Source: G963691885 sp963691885 (GTDB taxonomy: Bacteria; Pseudomonadota; Alphaproteobacteria; UBA8366; Aestuariispiraceae). Taken from it: a stretch of DNA of 64,000 nucleotides. The DNA lies in the NCBI GenBank assembly GCA_963691885.1, contig OY829843.1:3782001-3846000 (forward strand). The letters run 5' to 3'. Position 1 is the first letter of the stretch; every line of letters starts with the position of its first letter. Below, piece by piece: positions 9,004 to 17,462 of the stretch. A model generated the notes under the pieces. It did not search any database. It had not been told where the DNA came from and saw nothing but the letters and a program-made list of their open reading frames with translations. A program made the translations under genes and the position numbers.

Positions 9004-9738
9004 TTATTGCGTTTGATCGATTTCCATCGCATTCAGCGTATGGGCAAGGCCATTTTCGATATGGGTTTTCAGGATCTGTTTCGCGCCATCGATATCGCGT
9101 TCAAGCGCGGCGTCAAACATCATTCGGTGCTCTCTGACTGCTTCTTCACCGCGATAGGTAAGCACAAGCATCTGATAGCGGAGATACTTATCAAACAGGG
9201 TTGCATGCAGGTCCAGCAGGTTGCGGGAATCACAGGCCTGGATCAGTGCCAGATGAAATTCCCAGTCATATCTTTTCCAGGTTTCCGTAACAGAGGTATC
9301 ACCCGCCAACATTTTCTTTTCCATAAGGTGCAGCTTGTGGTGGGATGCGACCAGACTGCCCTCCCAATCCGCATCACCATTTTGTATTGAAAGTCCAAGC
9401 GCATGACACTCAAGCAGCACTCGCAGATTGGCAATTTCCACGAGATCGGCCGCAGACACGGGTTTGACCAGGAAGCCACGCTGTTCCGGCGCTTCGACAA
9501 AGCCTTCGCTGGCGAGCCTGTTCAGCGTCTCCCGCAAAGTGGACAAGCTGGCTTCATATCGTGCTTTCAGCGATTCCAGTTTCAGTTTTGCGCCGGGTTC
9601 AAGTGCGCCAAATATGATATCCCTCTTGATCTGTTGATAGATCGTCGTGCCAAGTGTGCTTGAAGGGGGATTCATGGGCTCAGTTACACCGTCAGTTTGT
9701 ATGAGATTTAGCATTTTGCGGCCGGGCAATAAAATCAT
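9004..9738 (-). CDS. GntR-family (FadR-type) transcriptional regulator
   Basis: Up to 244 aa. The winged helix-turn-helix covers about residues 28-95 (TTIYQQIKRDIIFGALEPG, then LSTLRETLNRLASEGFV), followed by an all-helical FCD ligand domain (about 100-235) with EFHLALIQACDSRNLL and the late REHRMMFDAAL histidine region, consistent with a metal/carboxylate-binding effector pocket. The start is uncertain: ATG 9738, or the internal ATG codons at 9714 or 9675. It is divergent from dehydrogenase C; a 13-bp palindrome in the shared region recurs before gene D, so it probably regulates both directions. Confidence 0.88.
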   Translation of the reverse strand: MILLPGRKMLNLIQTDGVTEPMNPPSSTLGTTIYQQIKRDIIFGALEPGAKLKLESLKARYEASLSTLRETLNRLASEGFVEAPEQRGFLVKPVSAADLVEIANLRVLLECHALGLSIQNGDADWEGSLVASHHKLHLMEKKMLAGDTSVTETWKRYDWEFHLALIQACDSRNLLDLHATLFDKYLRYQMLVLTYRGEEAVREHRMMFDAALERDIDGAKQILKTHIENGLAHTLNAMEIDQTQ

Positions 9739-9761
9739 AATTTATTTCTGTTAAAAAGAAA

Positions 9762-9774
9762 AATATCTGATATT
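9762..9774. promoter_or_regulatory. Candidate GntR operator, copy 1
   Basis: AATATCTGATATT is a perfect odd-centred palindrome (AATATC-T-GATATT). It lies in the divergent region between the GntR-family gene and dehydrogenase C. The identical 13-mer recurs at 10897-10909 before dehydrogenase D. The repeat in two promoter regions next to a FadR-type regulator makes it a good operator candidate. Confidence 0.65.
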
Positions 9775-9847
9775 AATTCATTTGTTGGCGGGGCTGTGGA
9801 AACTGTCCGTGCCTCTTCGTTTCATTAAAATAGCAAGGAAGTACCGA

Positions 9848-10891
9848 ATGGAGACAGACATTCGCCTCTCAATCGCTGGATTTGGTCTGGTTGGACAGCG
9901 CCACGCAGAAGCGATCCGTCAGGGTGCCGGCGTCAAACTGGTATCCATTGTCGAACCAGAGAAAAGCGGTCGAAGTCTTGCCGAAAATCAGGGTGTACCG
10001 TGCTTTGACAAGCTAGAGGACATGTTGTCTGCGGGTGGTGTCGATGGGGTCATCCTATCAACTCCAAATTCGCTTCATGTTGAACAGGGTTTGGCCTGTG
10101 TCTCGATGGGTTGTCCCGTCCTGGTTGAAAAACCCATTGCCACGGACTCGGCCGAAGCATTGAAACTCGTTGATGCCGCTGACAAAGCGCAGGTTCCGCT
10201 TCTTGTTGGGCATCATCGACGCCACAATCCCCTGATCCAGCAGGCAAAGGCACTCATCGATGCGGGGGAGATAGGGGAGGTTCGCGGTGTTCAGGCAACC
10301 TGCTGGTTCTATAAACCCGATAGTTATTTTGATCAGGCCGACTGGCGAAAACAAAAGGGAGCGGGGCCTATCTCGGTGAACCTCGTCCATGACGTCGACT
10401 TGATGAGATATTTATGTGGTGAGGTGCTCTCTGTGCGGGCGGTTGCCCGGCGTTCTATTCGGGGGTTTGAAAACGAAGATATTGCAGCCGCACTACTGGA
10501 GTTTGCGACCGGTGCTGTCGGCACGGTGACAGTATCTGACAGCATTGCCGCACCGTGGAGTTGGGAACTGACCTCAGGTGAATATCCGGTTTATCCGGTT
10601 ACCCAGGAAAGTTGTTATCAGATTGGGGGGTCGAAGGGTTCTCTTTCCGTGCCAGATCTCAGGCTGTGGAAACATGGCAATGGCGAGCCCGATTGGTGGT
10701 CGCCCATTTCAGCAACTGCAACACCGCGGTTAGCGACAGATCCGTTGGTGAATCAGATTCTCAATTTTCGGGACGTGATTCTGGGTGATGCTTCACCCGT
10801 TGTATCCGGAATGCAGGGTTATCTCTCTTTGCGGGTGATAGAGGCCATCCAGAAGGCGGCAGAAAATGGAGAAACAATTCGTCTGGGTTGA
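9848..10891 (+). CDS. Gfo/Idh/MocA-family oxidoreductase (C)
   Basis: 347 aa from ATG 9848, with AAGGAA about 8 nt upstream; an in-frame TTG at 9782 lies near the candidate operator and is unlikely to be the start. Rossmann motif GFGLVGQRHAEAI near residue 12 and VEKPIATDSAEAL near 96. The C-terminal domain carries SVNLVHDVDLMRYLCGE with the usual active-site histidine. Close relatives act on cyclitols such as myo-inositol or on other sugar rings. Divergent from the GntR gene; the following region contains a second operator copy before gene D. Confidence 0.87.
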   Translation: METDIRLSIAGFGLVGQRHAEAIRQGAGVKLVSIVEPEKSGRSLAENQGVPCFDKLEDMLSAGGVDGVILSTPNSLHVEQGLACVSMGCPVLVEKPIATDSAEALKLVDAADKAQVPLLVGHHRRHNPLIQQAKALIDAGEIGEVRGVQATCWFYKPDSYFDQADWRKQKGAGPISVNLVHDVDLMRYLCGEVLSVRAVARRSIRGFENEDIAAALLEFATGAVGTVTVSDSIAAPWSWELTSGEYPVYPVTQESCYQIGGSKGSLSVPDLRLWKHGNGEPDWWSPISATATPRLATDPLVNQILNFRDVILGDASPVVSGMQGYLSLRVIEAIQKAAENGETIRLG

Positions 10892-10896
10892 TCAAT

Positions 10897-10909
10897 AATA
10901 TCTGATATT
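10897..10909. promoter_or_regulatory. Candidate GntR operator, copy 2, with extra half-site
   Basis: The palindrome AATATCTGATATT is identical to 9762-9774. In addition, AATAATATCT occurs at 10894-10903 and again as a direct repeat at 10913-10922, giving an extra half-site. It lies about 95 nt before gene D, so it probably controls the D-to-quiC transcript. Confidence 0.6.
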
Positions 10910-11002
10910 TTTAATAATATCTTGCATTATTGATTGAGCCATTGATACTTGGGACATGAGAGTGGTTTGGGCACTCTCCCCATCACATATTGTGGCTGAA
11001 AG

Positions 11003-12187
11003 ATGAGTGCATTTGGCGAAGCCTGGGTCAGAGAAACACCATTCCGCATCGGTTTGATCGGATGTGGCCGGATCAGTGATATCTATCTGAAAACATGTCA
11101 GGCCCACGCAGAACTGGATATCGTTGCCTGTGCCAGTCTAGATCTGTCGGAAAGTCAGGCGAAAGCCAAGCAATACGGCATTAAACGCGCTTGTACCCCT
11201 GAAGACATCATAACAGATCCAACCATCGAGTGCGTCCTGAACCTGACCGTTCCCTCCGCCCATGCGGAGGTCAGTCGCGCCGCCTTGCAGGCGGGAAAAC
11301 ATGTCTATGCAGAAAAGCCGTTTGTGACCCGGTTAAGCGATGGTCTTGATCTGCTGCATCTGGCAAAAGATCAGGGCCTTTTGGTCGGGAACGCGCCGGA
11401 TACCTTTTTTGGGGGGCGCTGGCAGACTGTGCGCCGCCTTCTGGATGAAGGCGCGATTGGGGCACCGACCGGCGTGTTTGCCCATGTTGGCACGCATGGA
11501 ACCGAACGGCATCATCCCAATCCGGATTTCTACTATGCAAGGGGCGGGGGGCCGCTGCTCGACCTTGGCCCCTATTACCTGACCGCCATGGTGTTTTGCC
11601 TTGGACCAATCAAGCGTGTTGCCGGACTGGGCCGCAGGACCTTTCCAGTGCGGATGATTGAGAATGGCCCAAGGAATGGGGAGATGATGCCGGTGGAGGT
11701 GAACACCCATTCTCTCAGCCTGCTGGAGTTTGAGAGCGGTGTCATCGGGGATATGACGATGAGCTTTGATATCTGGGACAGCGAGACCCCGCGTTTCGAA
11801 ATTTACGGGGAGGAGGGGACAATCTGTATCCCCGACCCTGACCCTGTGCATGGCGCGAATATCTTTCAGGGCGACGTTCTCTACCGCACAAGAGAGTCGG
11901 CTCGCTGGACTCATCAACCGAGACCTACCGGTCGGGAAGATTGGCTGATTGCGGACGATCATTTTGATTTCAATCAGGACAGCCGGGGTGTTGGCCTGCT
12001 GGACCTTGCATATGCGGTTCAAAACGGCCGGCAACCAAGGGCAAGTGGCGCCCTTGCCTTCCATGTATCTGAAGTAATGGATGCGATAGAGCGGGCACCG
12101 GCCGCCGGGGCCTATCAGACAATTGAGAGCAGGTGCGACAGACCCCGACCGTTGTTGTCAAAAATTTCCAGGGTAAGCGAAGGGTAA
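11003..12187 (+). CDS. Gfo/Idh/MocA-family oxidoreductase (D)
   Basis: 394 aa. Rossmann motif IGLIGCGRISDIYL near residue 16-29 and AEKPFVTRLSDGL near 105. The active-site helix region reads GGGPLLDLGPYYLTAMVF. The C-terminal portion after 330 is longer than in the shorter paralogues. First gene of a tightly packed run (D, unknown protein, dehydrogenase E, quiC), with gaps of 4 and 8 nt and one overlap. Candidate operator copy 2 lies upstream. Likely an oxidation step preceding the dehydratase; substrate unproven. Confidence 0.87.
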   Translation: MSAFGEAWVRETPFRIGLIGCGRISDIYLKTCQAHAELDIVACASLDLSESQAKAKQYGIKRACTPEDIITDPTIECVLNLTVPSAHAEVSRAALQAGKHVYAEKPFVTRLSDGLDLLHLAKDQGLLVGNAPDTFFGGRWQTVRRLLDEGAIGAPTGVFAHVGTHGTERHHPNPDFYYARGGGPLLDLGPYYLTAMVFCLGPIKRVAGLGRRTFPVRMIENGPRNGEMMPVEVNTHSLSLLEFESGVIGDMTMSFDIWDSETPRFEIYGEEGTICIPDPDPVHGANIFQGDVLYRTRESARWTHQPRPTGREDWLIADDHFDFNQDSRGVGLLDLAYAVQNGRQPRASGALAFHVSEVMDAIERAPAAGAYQTIESRCDRPRPLLSKISRVSEG

Positions 12188-12191
12188 TACC

Positions 12192-12848
12192 ATGTCGGTT
12201 GAGACAGTCGCCATCGGACAACCATTCTTTGGATTGCGTCTTGTAACTGGAGAAAAGAGCTTCTCACTTTCAGGGCGCAGCATTGTGCTGAATGTCGGCC
12301 GTAGTCCTGTCCGGGTCGAAGAACAGACGCTGGATCCGCTGTGTTCAGCGATCCTTCAGGATACAGTGCTTAGGAACGTAGAGGCCTGCATCCTGATAGA
12401 CGGTTTTGATGCACATGACGATGAAGTTGAACTGCTTGCTCGTATTCGAAAAACCTGGCCATCGGCGTTTGAGGTGAGACAGGAAGAGCGGCTGAGGGGT
12501 GTCGAACACTATATGTCGCCAAAGGTCTGGTTGGGACAAATCGGTTTGACCCTGTATCACTCAGCCTCCGTCCCTTTGAACGTTGGCCTACATAAGGATC
12601 ATCCATTTTGTCCTGTGCCCGGGTTCCGGGAGGTACATACCCAAATCGTTGGCATTGGAAAGATGCAGCAATGTCGGGAACGGTCTCTCGACACTCTGTA
12701 TCTTGAAGAGGTCATGGCGCCGGGCGTAACACACAAACCCATGTTCGATGACGAAGGTAATTATCCCTGGCATCAGTTTGAAACCATTACACCAAGTGTG
12801 TTTCTGGCGGTTGAGATGTTGCCGAATGGCGCACCGGTGCCGGAGTGA
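12192..12848 (+). CDS. Unrecognised 218-aa protein in the dehydrogenase/quiC operon
   Basis: I do not recognise a family. The N-terminal half (1-125) looks like mixed alpha/beta with no clear signature. The C-terminal half has several histidines and acids spaced as in cupin-type metal sites: LHKDHPF near 137, REVHTQIVG near 151, VMAPGVTHKPMFDDEG near 178 and PWHQFETITP near 196. No signal peptide and no membrane segment. It lies 4 nt after dehydrogenase D and 8 nt before dehydrogenase E, so it should serve the same pathway. A cupin-like isomerase or ring-opening enzyme is a guess only. Confidence 0.75.
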   Translation: MSVETVAIGQPFFGLRLVTGEKSFSLSGRSIVLNVGRSPVRVEEQTLDPLCSAILQDTVLRNVEACILIDGFDAHDDEVELLARIRKTWPSAFEVRQEERLRGVEHYMSPKVWLGQIGLTLYHSASVPLNVGLHKDHPFCPVPGFREVHTQIVGIGKMQQCRERSLDTLYLEEVMAPGVTHKPMFDDEGNYPWHQFETITPSVFLAVEMLPNGAPVPE

Positions 12849-12856
12849 GAGGTAAA

Positions 12857-14062
12857 ATGACTGAGAAAATACTGCGCAATGACTTTAGCCCTGATGGCCC
12901 CTTTCCGACGCAAACGCGTCGGTTGCGGCTTGGTGTTGTTGGTGGAGGACGAATTTCCGCGACGCAGGCCATGGCGGCCCGCCTGACCGACAGGTGGGAG
13001 GTGGTGGCGGGTGCACTGTCATCCGATGCTGTGCGGTCGGCGGAACGGGGGGCCGAATGGCACCTGGATCCGGGGCGCAGCTACACATCCTTCGAAGCCA
13101 TGGCAAAGGCCGAGGCTGCGCGTCCTGACGGCGTTGATGCCGTCATGATTACCACACCGAATCACGTGCATTTTGATGCAGCATCGGTTTTCCTGAAGAA
13201 CGGTATTGATGTCATGTGTGATAAGCCGCTGACAAATGATCCGACAGAGTCCGATCAACTTTGCAAACTGTCCGTGGAAACGGGCCTTGTTTTTGCTGTC
13301 GGCTATGTCATGTCCTGCTTTCCGATGATCAGGCAGGCGAAAGAAATCGTGGCCGATGGAGGTGTAGGCAAAATCAACCAGATCCACGTGGAGTTTATGC
13401 AGGACTGGATGACACCGCCCGACGCCGGCGAGGCTGCCCATGTGAAATGGCGGTTGGATCCGGCCAGGTCGGGCAAGACAAGCTGCACCGGTGACATCGG
13501 GACCCATGCCGCCCATCTGGCAAGCTTTGTTTCCGGATTACGCATGACGCATCTGCGCGCCGATATGCATGTCTGTGGCAGCCCCAAGCCTCTTGAAGAC
13601 ACGGTTTTAATGTCAACGCGGTTTGAGGGCGATGTGCCGGGTACGCTGATGGCCACCCGTCAGGCACCGGGCAATCGCGGGGGGCTGCGCCTGCGGATCT
13701 TTGGATCTGAAGGAGGGATCGAATGGGATCTGGAGAATGCCGAACGCCTCAAGCTTAACCGATTTGGCGAACCGGATCGGGTGATTTCGCGTGGACACGG
13801 GCACGGTGTTTCAAAACATGTAGAGCGCCTCGTCCGCGCGGGTAGAGGATTTCCGGAAGGCATCATTGAGGCATGGGCGAACCTTTACACGGAATTTGCT
13901 TTGGCCTGTGCCACCCGTCGCGACGGCCTTCATCCGCCAGAGGCACGGTTAGAGTTTCCCAGGGTAGATGACGGGGCGGAAGGGGTTCGCTTTATTGATA
14001 CGGCTTTTGACTCGCATAGTCAGGGCGGTATCTGGCTGGCCATTCCGGGCGCCGTGGCATGA
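12857..14062 (+). CDS. Gfo/Idh/MocA-family oxidoreductase (E)
   Basis: 401 aa from ATG 12857, with GAGAGG upstream; an in-frame GTG at 12845 overlaps the preceding stop. Rossmann motif LGVVGGGRISATQAM near residue 25, and CDKPLTNDPTESDQL near 118. The active-site region reads CTGDIGTHAAHLASF. This subfamily, about 380-400 aa with a long C-terminal wing, often sits in cyclitol or glycoside-oxidation clusters. The last codons overlap the quiC start (ATGA 14059-14062), a strong sign that E and the dehydratase act in the same pathway. Confidence 0.88.
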   Translation: MTEKILRNDFSPDGPFPTQTRRLRLGVVGGGRISATQAMAARLTDRWEVVAGALSSDAVRSAERGAEWHLDPGRSYTSFEAMAKAEAARPDGVDAVMITTPNHVHFDAASVFLKNGIDVMCDKPLTNDPTESDQLCKLSVETGLVFAVGYVMSCFPMIRQAKEIVADGGVGKINQIHVEFMQDWMTPPDAGEAAHVKWRLDPARSGKTSCTGDIGTHAAHLASFVSGLRMTHLRADMHVCGSPKPLEDTVLMSTRFEGDVPGTLMATRQAPGNRGGLRLRIFGSEGGIEWDLENAERLKLNRFGEPDRVISRGHGHGVSKHVERLVRAGRGFPEGIIEAWANLYTEFALACATRRDGLHPPEARLEFPRVDDGAEGVRFIDTAFDSHSQGGIWLAIPGAVA

Positions 14063-15948
14063 AAACATCTATTGCCACTGTTTCGATTTCCGGAACTTTG
14101 CCTGAAAAACTCGCGGCTATATCGGCGGCCGGTTTCGACGGGGTAGAAATCTTTGAGCAGGATTTTATTGCCCATGACGGATCAGCAAGGGAAATTGGAC
14201 AAGTGGTGCGGGACCACGGGTTGGAGATTACCCTTTTTCAGCCATTTCGGGATTTTGAATGTTTACCGGAATTATTGCGCAAGAAGGCCTTTGATCGTGC
14301 TGAACGCAAGTTCGACCTTATGCAGGAACTGGGTACGAACCTGATGCTGATCTGCTCGTCGGTTCACCCTGCCTCTCTTGGCGGGATTGATCGGGCGGCT
14401 GCAGACCTGTTTGAACTTGGGGAGAGGGCGGCCACGCGCGGTCTTAAAGTGGGTTATGAGGCTTTGGCCTGGGGTCGACATGTTAATGATCATCGTGATG
14501 CCTGGGAAATTGTTCGCCGTTCTGACCACTCAAATATCGGTCTGATCGTAGATAGTTTTCATACGCTTGGGCGGGGATTGAGCCCCGAGACAATAAGGAC
14601 AGTGCCGGGCGACAAGATCTTTTTTGTTCAGGTGGCTGACGCGCCCGCGATTGATATGGACCTGCTGTACTGGTCCCGCCATTTTCGAAACATGCCGGGT
14701 GAAGGCGATCTTGATGTCACCGGCTTTATGCGCGCTGTCATGGCGAGCGGCTATAGCGGCCCCGTCAGTCTGGAGATCTTCAATGACCAGTTTCGGGGTG
14801 GCCGTCCGGAAACAGTTGCCATGGATGGCTATCGCTCGTTGATGGCCCTGATGGATGACGTCCGTTTGGCGGAACCGGAAACCAGAATTGACATGCCTGC
14901 CATCCCGCCCCGTATTGAAATTGAAGGGGTTGAGTTCATTGAATTTGCGGCCCGGGGTGAGGAGGTTGACCAACTTTCTCAACAATTACATCAATTGGGT
15001 TTTCAGCAAATCGGCACCCACAGAAACAAATCCGTTTCGGTCTGGGGCCAGGGAGAAATCCGAATTGTCATCAATGCTGAAACAGAGGGGCATGCCGCTG
15101 AGGTAAGGGAGGGGCGTGGGCTGTCGGTCTGCGATATCGGTCTGCATGTGAGCTCGGCGGCCGATACAGTTGCCCGGGCGACCGCGCTTGGCGCGAAACC
15201 CTTTGACCAGCCGTTGGGGCCCGGCGAACTTGCGATCCCTGCCATACGCGGGCTTGGCGGCTCCGTGTTTCATTTCATTGATGGGCAATCCGACCTTTCC
15301 GACGTCTGGCAGGTTGAGTTCGATATGCAGCCAACCCGTTTGGAAGATGAAGCACCGGTTCTGCGTTCAATTGATCATGTGGCTCAAACCATGGGCTATG
15401 AGGACATGTTAAGCTGGTCTCTTTTCTTCACGTCCATCTTTGATATGCAAAAGACACCGATGCTGGATGTTGTTGACCCAGATGGCCTGGTCCGCAGTCA
15501 GGCGGTGGAAAGTGTGAGTGGGGGAACCCGCATCACATTGAACGGGGCGGAAAGCCACAGGACACTTGCCGGGTCTTTTGCAGCGCGCCGTCAGGGCAGT
15601 GCGGTCCAACATCTTGCCTTTGCCACGGACGACATAATGCGGGCGGCGCGGACTCTTACCGCGGCGGGTCTGAAAACCCTGCCGATTTCTGACAACTACT
15701 ATGCCGACCTGTCCGCGCGGTTCGATGTTGAACCGCACCTGTTGGAACAGTTGAAATCCGCGCATATCCTCTATGACGAAGAGAGCGACGGGGCACAGTT
15801 CTTTCAGTTTTATGCCCGAAACACGATCGGGGGCGTTTTCATTGAAGTGGTAGAACGCGGGCCCGGCTACAAAGGCTTCGGTGCCCCGAATGCCCCATTC
15901 CGCATCGCCGCCCAGAAACGCGCTGAGCGGAATGTCAGCGCGTTTTGA
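14059..15948 (+). CDS. quiC: 3-dehydroshikimate dehydratase fused to an HPPD-like domain (QuiC type)
   Basis: 629 aa, two domains. Residues 1-275 form a TIM barrel closely resembling Pseudomonas QuiC: it begins with SIATVSISGTLPEKL and contains TLFQPFRDFE, AERKFDLMQELGTNL and GYEALAWGRHVN. The metal ligands E134, D165, Q191 and E239 are in place, at the positions I recall for QuiC1. Residues about 285-629 are an HPPD-like vicinal-oxygen-chelate half with H440, H518 and E596 as a plausible iron triad. Known role: conversion of 3-dehydroshikimate to protocatechuate in quinate/shikimate breakdown. Translationally coupled to dehydrogenase E. A related carbocyclic substrate is possible. Confidence 0.85.
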   Translation: MKTSIATVSISGTLPEKLAAISAAGFDGVEIFEQDFIAHDGSAREIGQVVRDHGLEITLFQPFRDFECLPELLRKKAFDRAERKFDLMQELGTNLMLICSSVHPASLGGIDRAAADLFELGERAATRGLKVGYEALAWGRHVNDHRDAWEIVRRSDHSNIGLIVDSFHTLGRGLSPETIRTVPGDKIFFVQVADAPAIDMDLLYWSRHFRNMPGEGDLDVTGFMRAVMASGYSGPVSLEIFNDQFRGGRPETVAMDGYRSLMALMDDVRLAEPETRIDMPAIPPRIEIEGVEFIEFAARGEEVDQLSQQLHQLGFQQIGTHRNKSVSVWGQGEIRIVINAETEGHAAEVREGRGLSVCDIGLHVSSAADTVARATALGAKPFDQPLGPGELAIPAIRGLGGSVFHFIDGQSDLSDVWQVEFDMQPTRLEDEAPVLRSIDHVAQTMGYEDMLSWSLFFTSIFDMQKTPMLDVVDPDGLVRSQAVESVSGGTRITLNGAESHRTLAGSFAARRQGSAVQHLAFATDDIMRAARTLTAAGLKTLPISDNYYADLSARFDVEPHLLEQLKSAHILYDEESDGAQFFQFYARNTIGGVFIEVVERGPGYKGFGAPNAPFRIAAQKRAERNVSAF

Positions 15949-15965
15949 CCGGGGGTGATCTGCTC

Positions 15966-16421
15966 TCAGTTCCACTTCTTTTTATTCTGTTCAACCTGTT
16001 TACGCGCGGCTTCCTCTTCAGCGGCGCGACGGGCCGCGACGACTTCCGGGCTGTCGGGGAAGCTGATGCTGCACTCTTTCAGAATGGCTTGATGTTCAAC
16101 CGCCTGGCGTTCGCCCTTCAGCTTGGCATATTCGCTGGCCTGGGCCCCGTCACCGCCCTCTAGGAAGAACAGCGTCGGCCAGAACAGGATCAGGCCCACC
16201 GCCATCTGCGCCCCGTCATTGTCGGCCTTCTTCTCCAGCTGGCCATAGAGCTCATTCGTGCGGTTGGAAATGCGGATCGCCTCAAAACTCAACTACTCGC
16301 AGGTATATTCACGATATTGCAACGGAGAGACGGAAGAGGCCGCGATATCATCAGGTTGAGAGGCACAGGCACCCAGGACAGACAGCAGGGCTGAGCCAAG
16401 CAGTAATTTGCTCGCATTCAT
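15966..16421 (-). pseudogene. Small lipoprotein gene interrupted by an in-frame amber codon
   Basis: ATG 16421 has AAGGAAA upstream and encodes a lipoprotein signal ending in SVLGAC (Cys19). After ...YREYTCE the frame meets TAG at 16293-16295, then continues unbroken in the same frame (LSFEAIRISNRTNELYGQL ...) to 15966. The joined product of about 150 aa matches a proteobacterial lipoprotein type with a YxxYxCxQL start, a short hydrophobic patch (VGLILFWPTLFFLEGG) and a charged coiled tail; the interrupted position is normally Gln, so one CAG-to-TAG change explains it. Convergent with quiC. Could be a true null, readthrough, or a sequencing error. Confidence 0.75.
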
Positions 16422-16548
16422 TGAAATTTCCTTGTCAAAATACATTTCAAAAATTGAGTAAGAACATTTTAAATCTCTGAAAGACTTCAACCTGGAAATT
16501 TATTCGAATATTAAATGCACTTTTTGAGCAGGGTGTGGGGGGAGAGAT

Positions 16549-16582
16549 GAAAAGCGACCCCATCCAGAAAGGATGAGGTCGC
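16549..16582 (-). terminator. Rho-independent terminator after the SRPBCC gene
   Basis: GCGACCCCATCC (16554-16565) pairs with GGATGAGGTCGC (16571-16582) around a 5-nt loop with one mismatch. Read on the minus strand, the stem is followed by TTTTC, a standard terminator placed just after the SRPBCC stop. Confidence 0.8.
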
Positions 16583-16592
16583 ATGCCAGGTT

Positions 16593-17006
16593 CTATGCCT
16601 CGTTCAGAGGTGCACGGAGACTGCCGAGGTGTTCGTCCCAGCCTTTGTCGAGGGCGAGGGTGAGGCCGAAAGCCTCTTCACCCTGCGGTAGGCCTTCATG
16701 GCGCAGGGAGAGTTTCGTTCCGCCTGGGACTTCTTCAAGGCGCCATTTAACCGTGCTGGAATGCCCGTGCATGGGGGCCACTTCAAACGTGTATTCAAGG
16801 CGCGTGAAGGGCTCAGCGACAAGGATTTCACCCCAGATCAGCATCTCTCCGCTCTCCACGCTGAAAAGTTGGTAGCCACCGTCAATCATGCGTGCCTGTG
16901 GCTTGTGAAACCAGATGGCGAGCTTTTCGGGGTCGGTCAGATAGTCCCAGACCTTTGCGGGTGTGGCTCGTAGATAGATCGTTTTGGTCACGACAGTTTC
17001 GGTCAT
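16593..17006 (-). CDS. SRPBCC (AHSA1-like) domain protein
   Basis: 137 aa, one START/Bet-v1-like domain. The beginning IYLRATPAKVWDYLTDPEKL is typical of the AHSA1-type SRPBCC family, as are the central WGEILVAEPFTRLEYTFE strands and the late KLSLRHEGLP. These small proteins bind hydrophobic ligands or act as stress-linked accessories; no enzymatic residues can be assigned. The start overlaps the end of the upstream ArsR gene by 4 nt, the classic ArsR-SRPBCC pair. A hairpin terminator follows. Confidence 0.88.
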   Translation of the reverse strand: MTETVVTKTIYLRATPAKVWDYLTDPEKLAIWFHKPQARMIDGGYQLFSVESGEMLIWGEILVAEPFTRLEYTFEVAPMHGHSSTVKWRLEEVPGGTKLSLRHEGLPQGEEAFGLTLALDKGWDEHLGSLRAPLNEA

Positions 17007-17332
17007 TGCAAGTCCTTTTCGATTTCAGATTTGAGTGTGGTGAGGCGGTTGTCCCAGAACGCATCGAAATAGCCGAACCAGTCGAATACCCGCTTCAGAC
17101 CGTGCGGGTTGAGCGTGTTGACGCGAGATCGACCGTCGACCTGAACCGAGATCAGGTCGCCCTCGGTCAGGATCGTCAGATGCTTTTTGACCGCCGCCCG
17201 TGTCATGTCGAAGTTTTGGGCAACTTCGGCGATCGTCATTTCCTGTTTCGCAAGAAGGCGCAGAATGTCCCGGCGCGTTGGATCAGCAAGCGCCCGGAAC
17301 CCCATTTGTTCCAGTCCCGATATTTGTTCCAT
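17003..17332 (-). CDS. ArsR-family winged-helix regulator
   Basis: 109 aa. Winged helix signature: LADPTRRDILRLLAKQEMTI, then AQNFDMTRAAVKKHLTILTE and the wing GRSRVNTLNPHGL. No cysteine pair is visible in the usual metal site, so it is probably not a metal sensor; ArsR proteins paired with SRPBCC partners usually have other ligands or none. ATG 17332. The upstream promoter is overlapped by two similar inverted repeats, suggesting autoregulation of the two-gene operon. Confidence 0.9.
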   Translation of the reverse strand: MEQISGLEQMGFRALADPTRRDILRLLAKQEMTIAEVAQNFDMTRAAVKKHLTILTEGDLISVQVDGRSRVNTLNPHGLKRVFDWFGYFDAFWDNRLTTLKSEIEKDLQ

Positions 17333-17346
17333 GTCAACCTCATATA

Positions 17347-17393
17347 ATACCGTTTGGTATCATTTTATATAAAACCAAATGGTACCATGTCAA
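17347..17393 (-). promoter_or_regulatory. Promoter with two ArsR operator-like repeats
   Basis: On the minus strand TTGACA (complement of 17388-17393) is separated by 18 nt from TATAAA (complement of 17364-17369), a good sigma-70 promoter. Two related inverted repeats cover it: ATACC-GTTT-GGTAT (17347-17360) just downstream of -10 and ACC-AAAT-GGT (17374-17383) in the spacer. Their placement fits repression by the adjacent ArsR protein. Confidence 0.65.
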
Positions 17394-17462
17394 GAGAAAG
17401 CTTTAGACGGGCTGAAAATGTGTCCGTCCGGTGAACCGGCTCTTGATATTTCGCGCGGTTAG

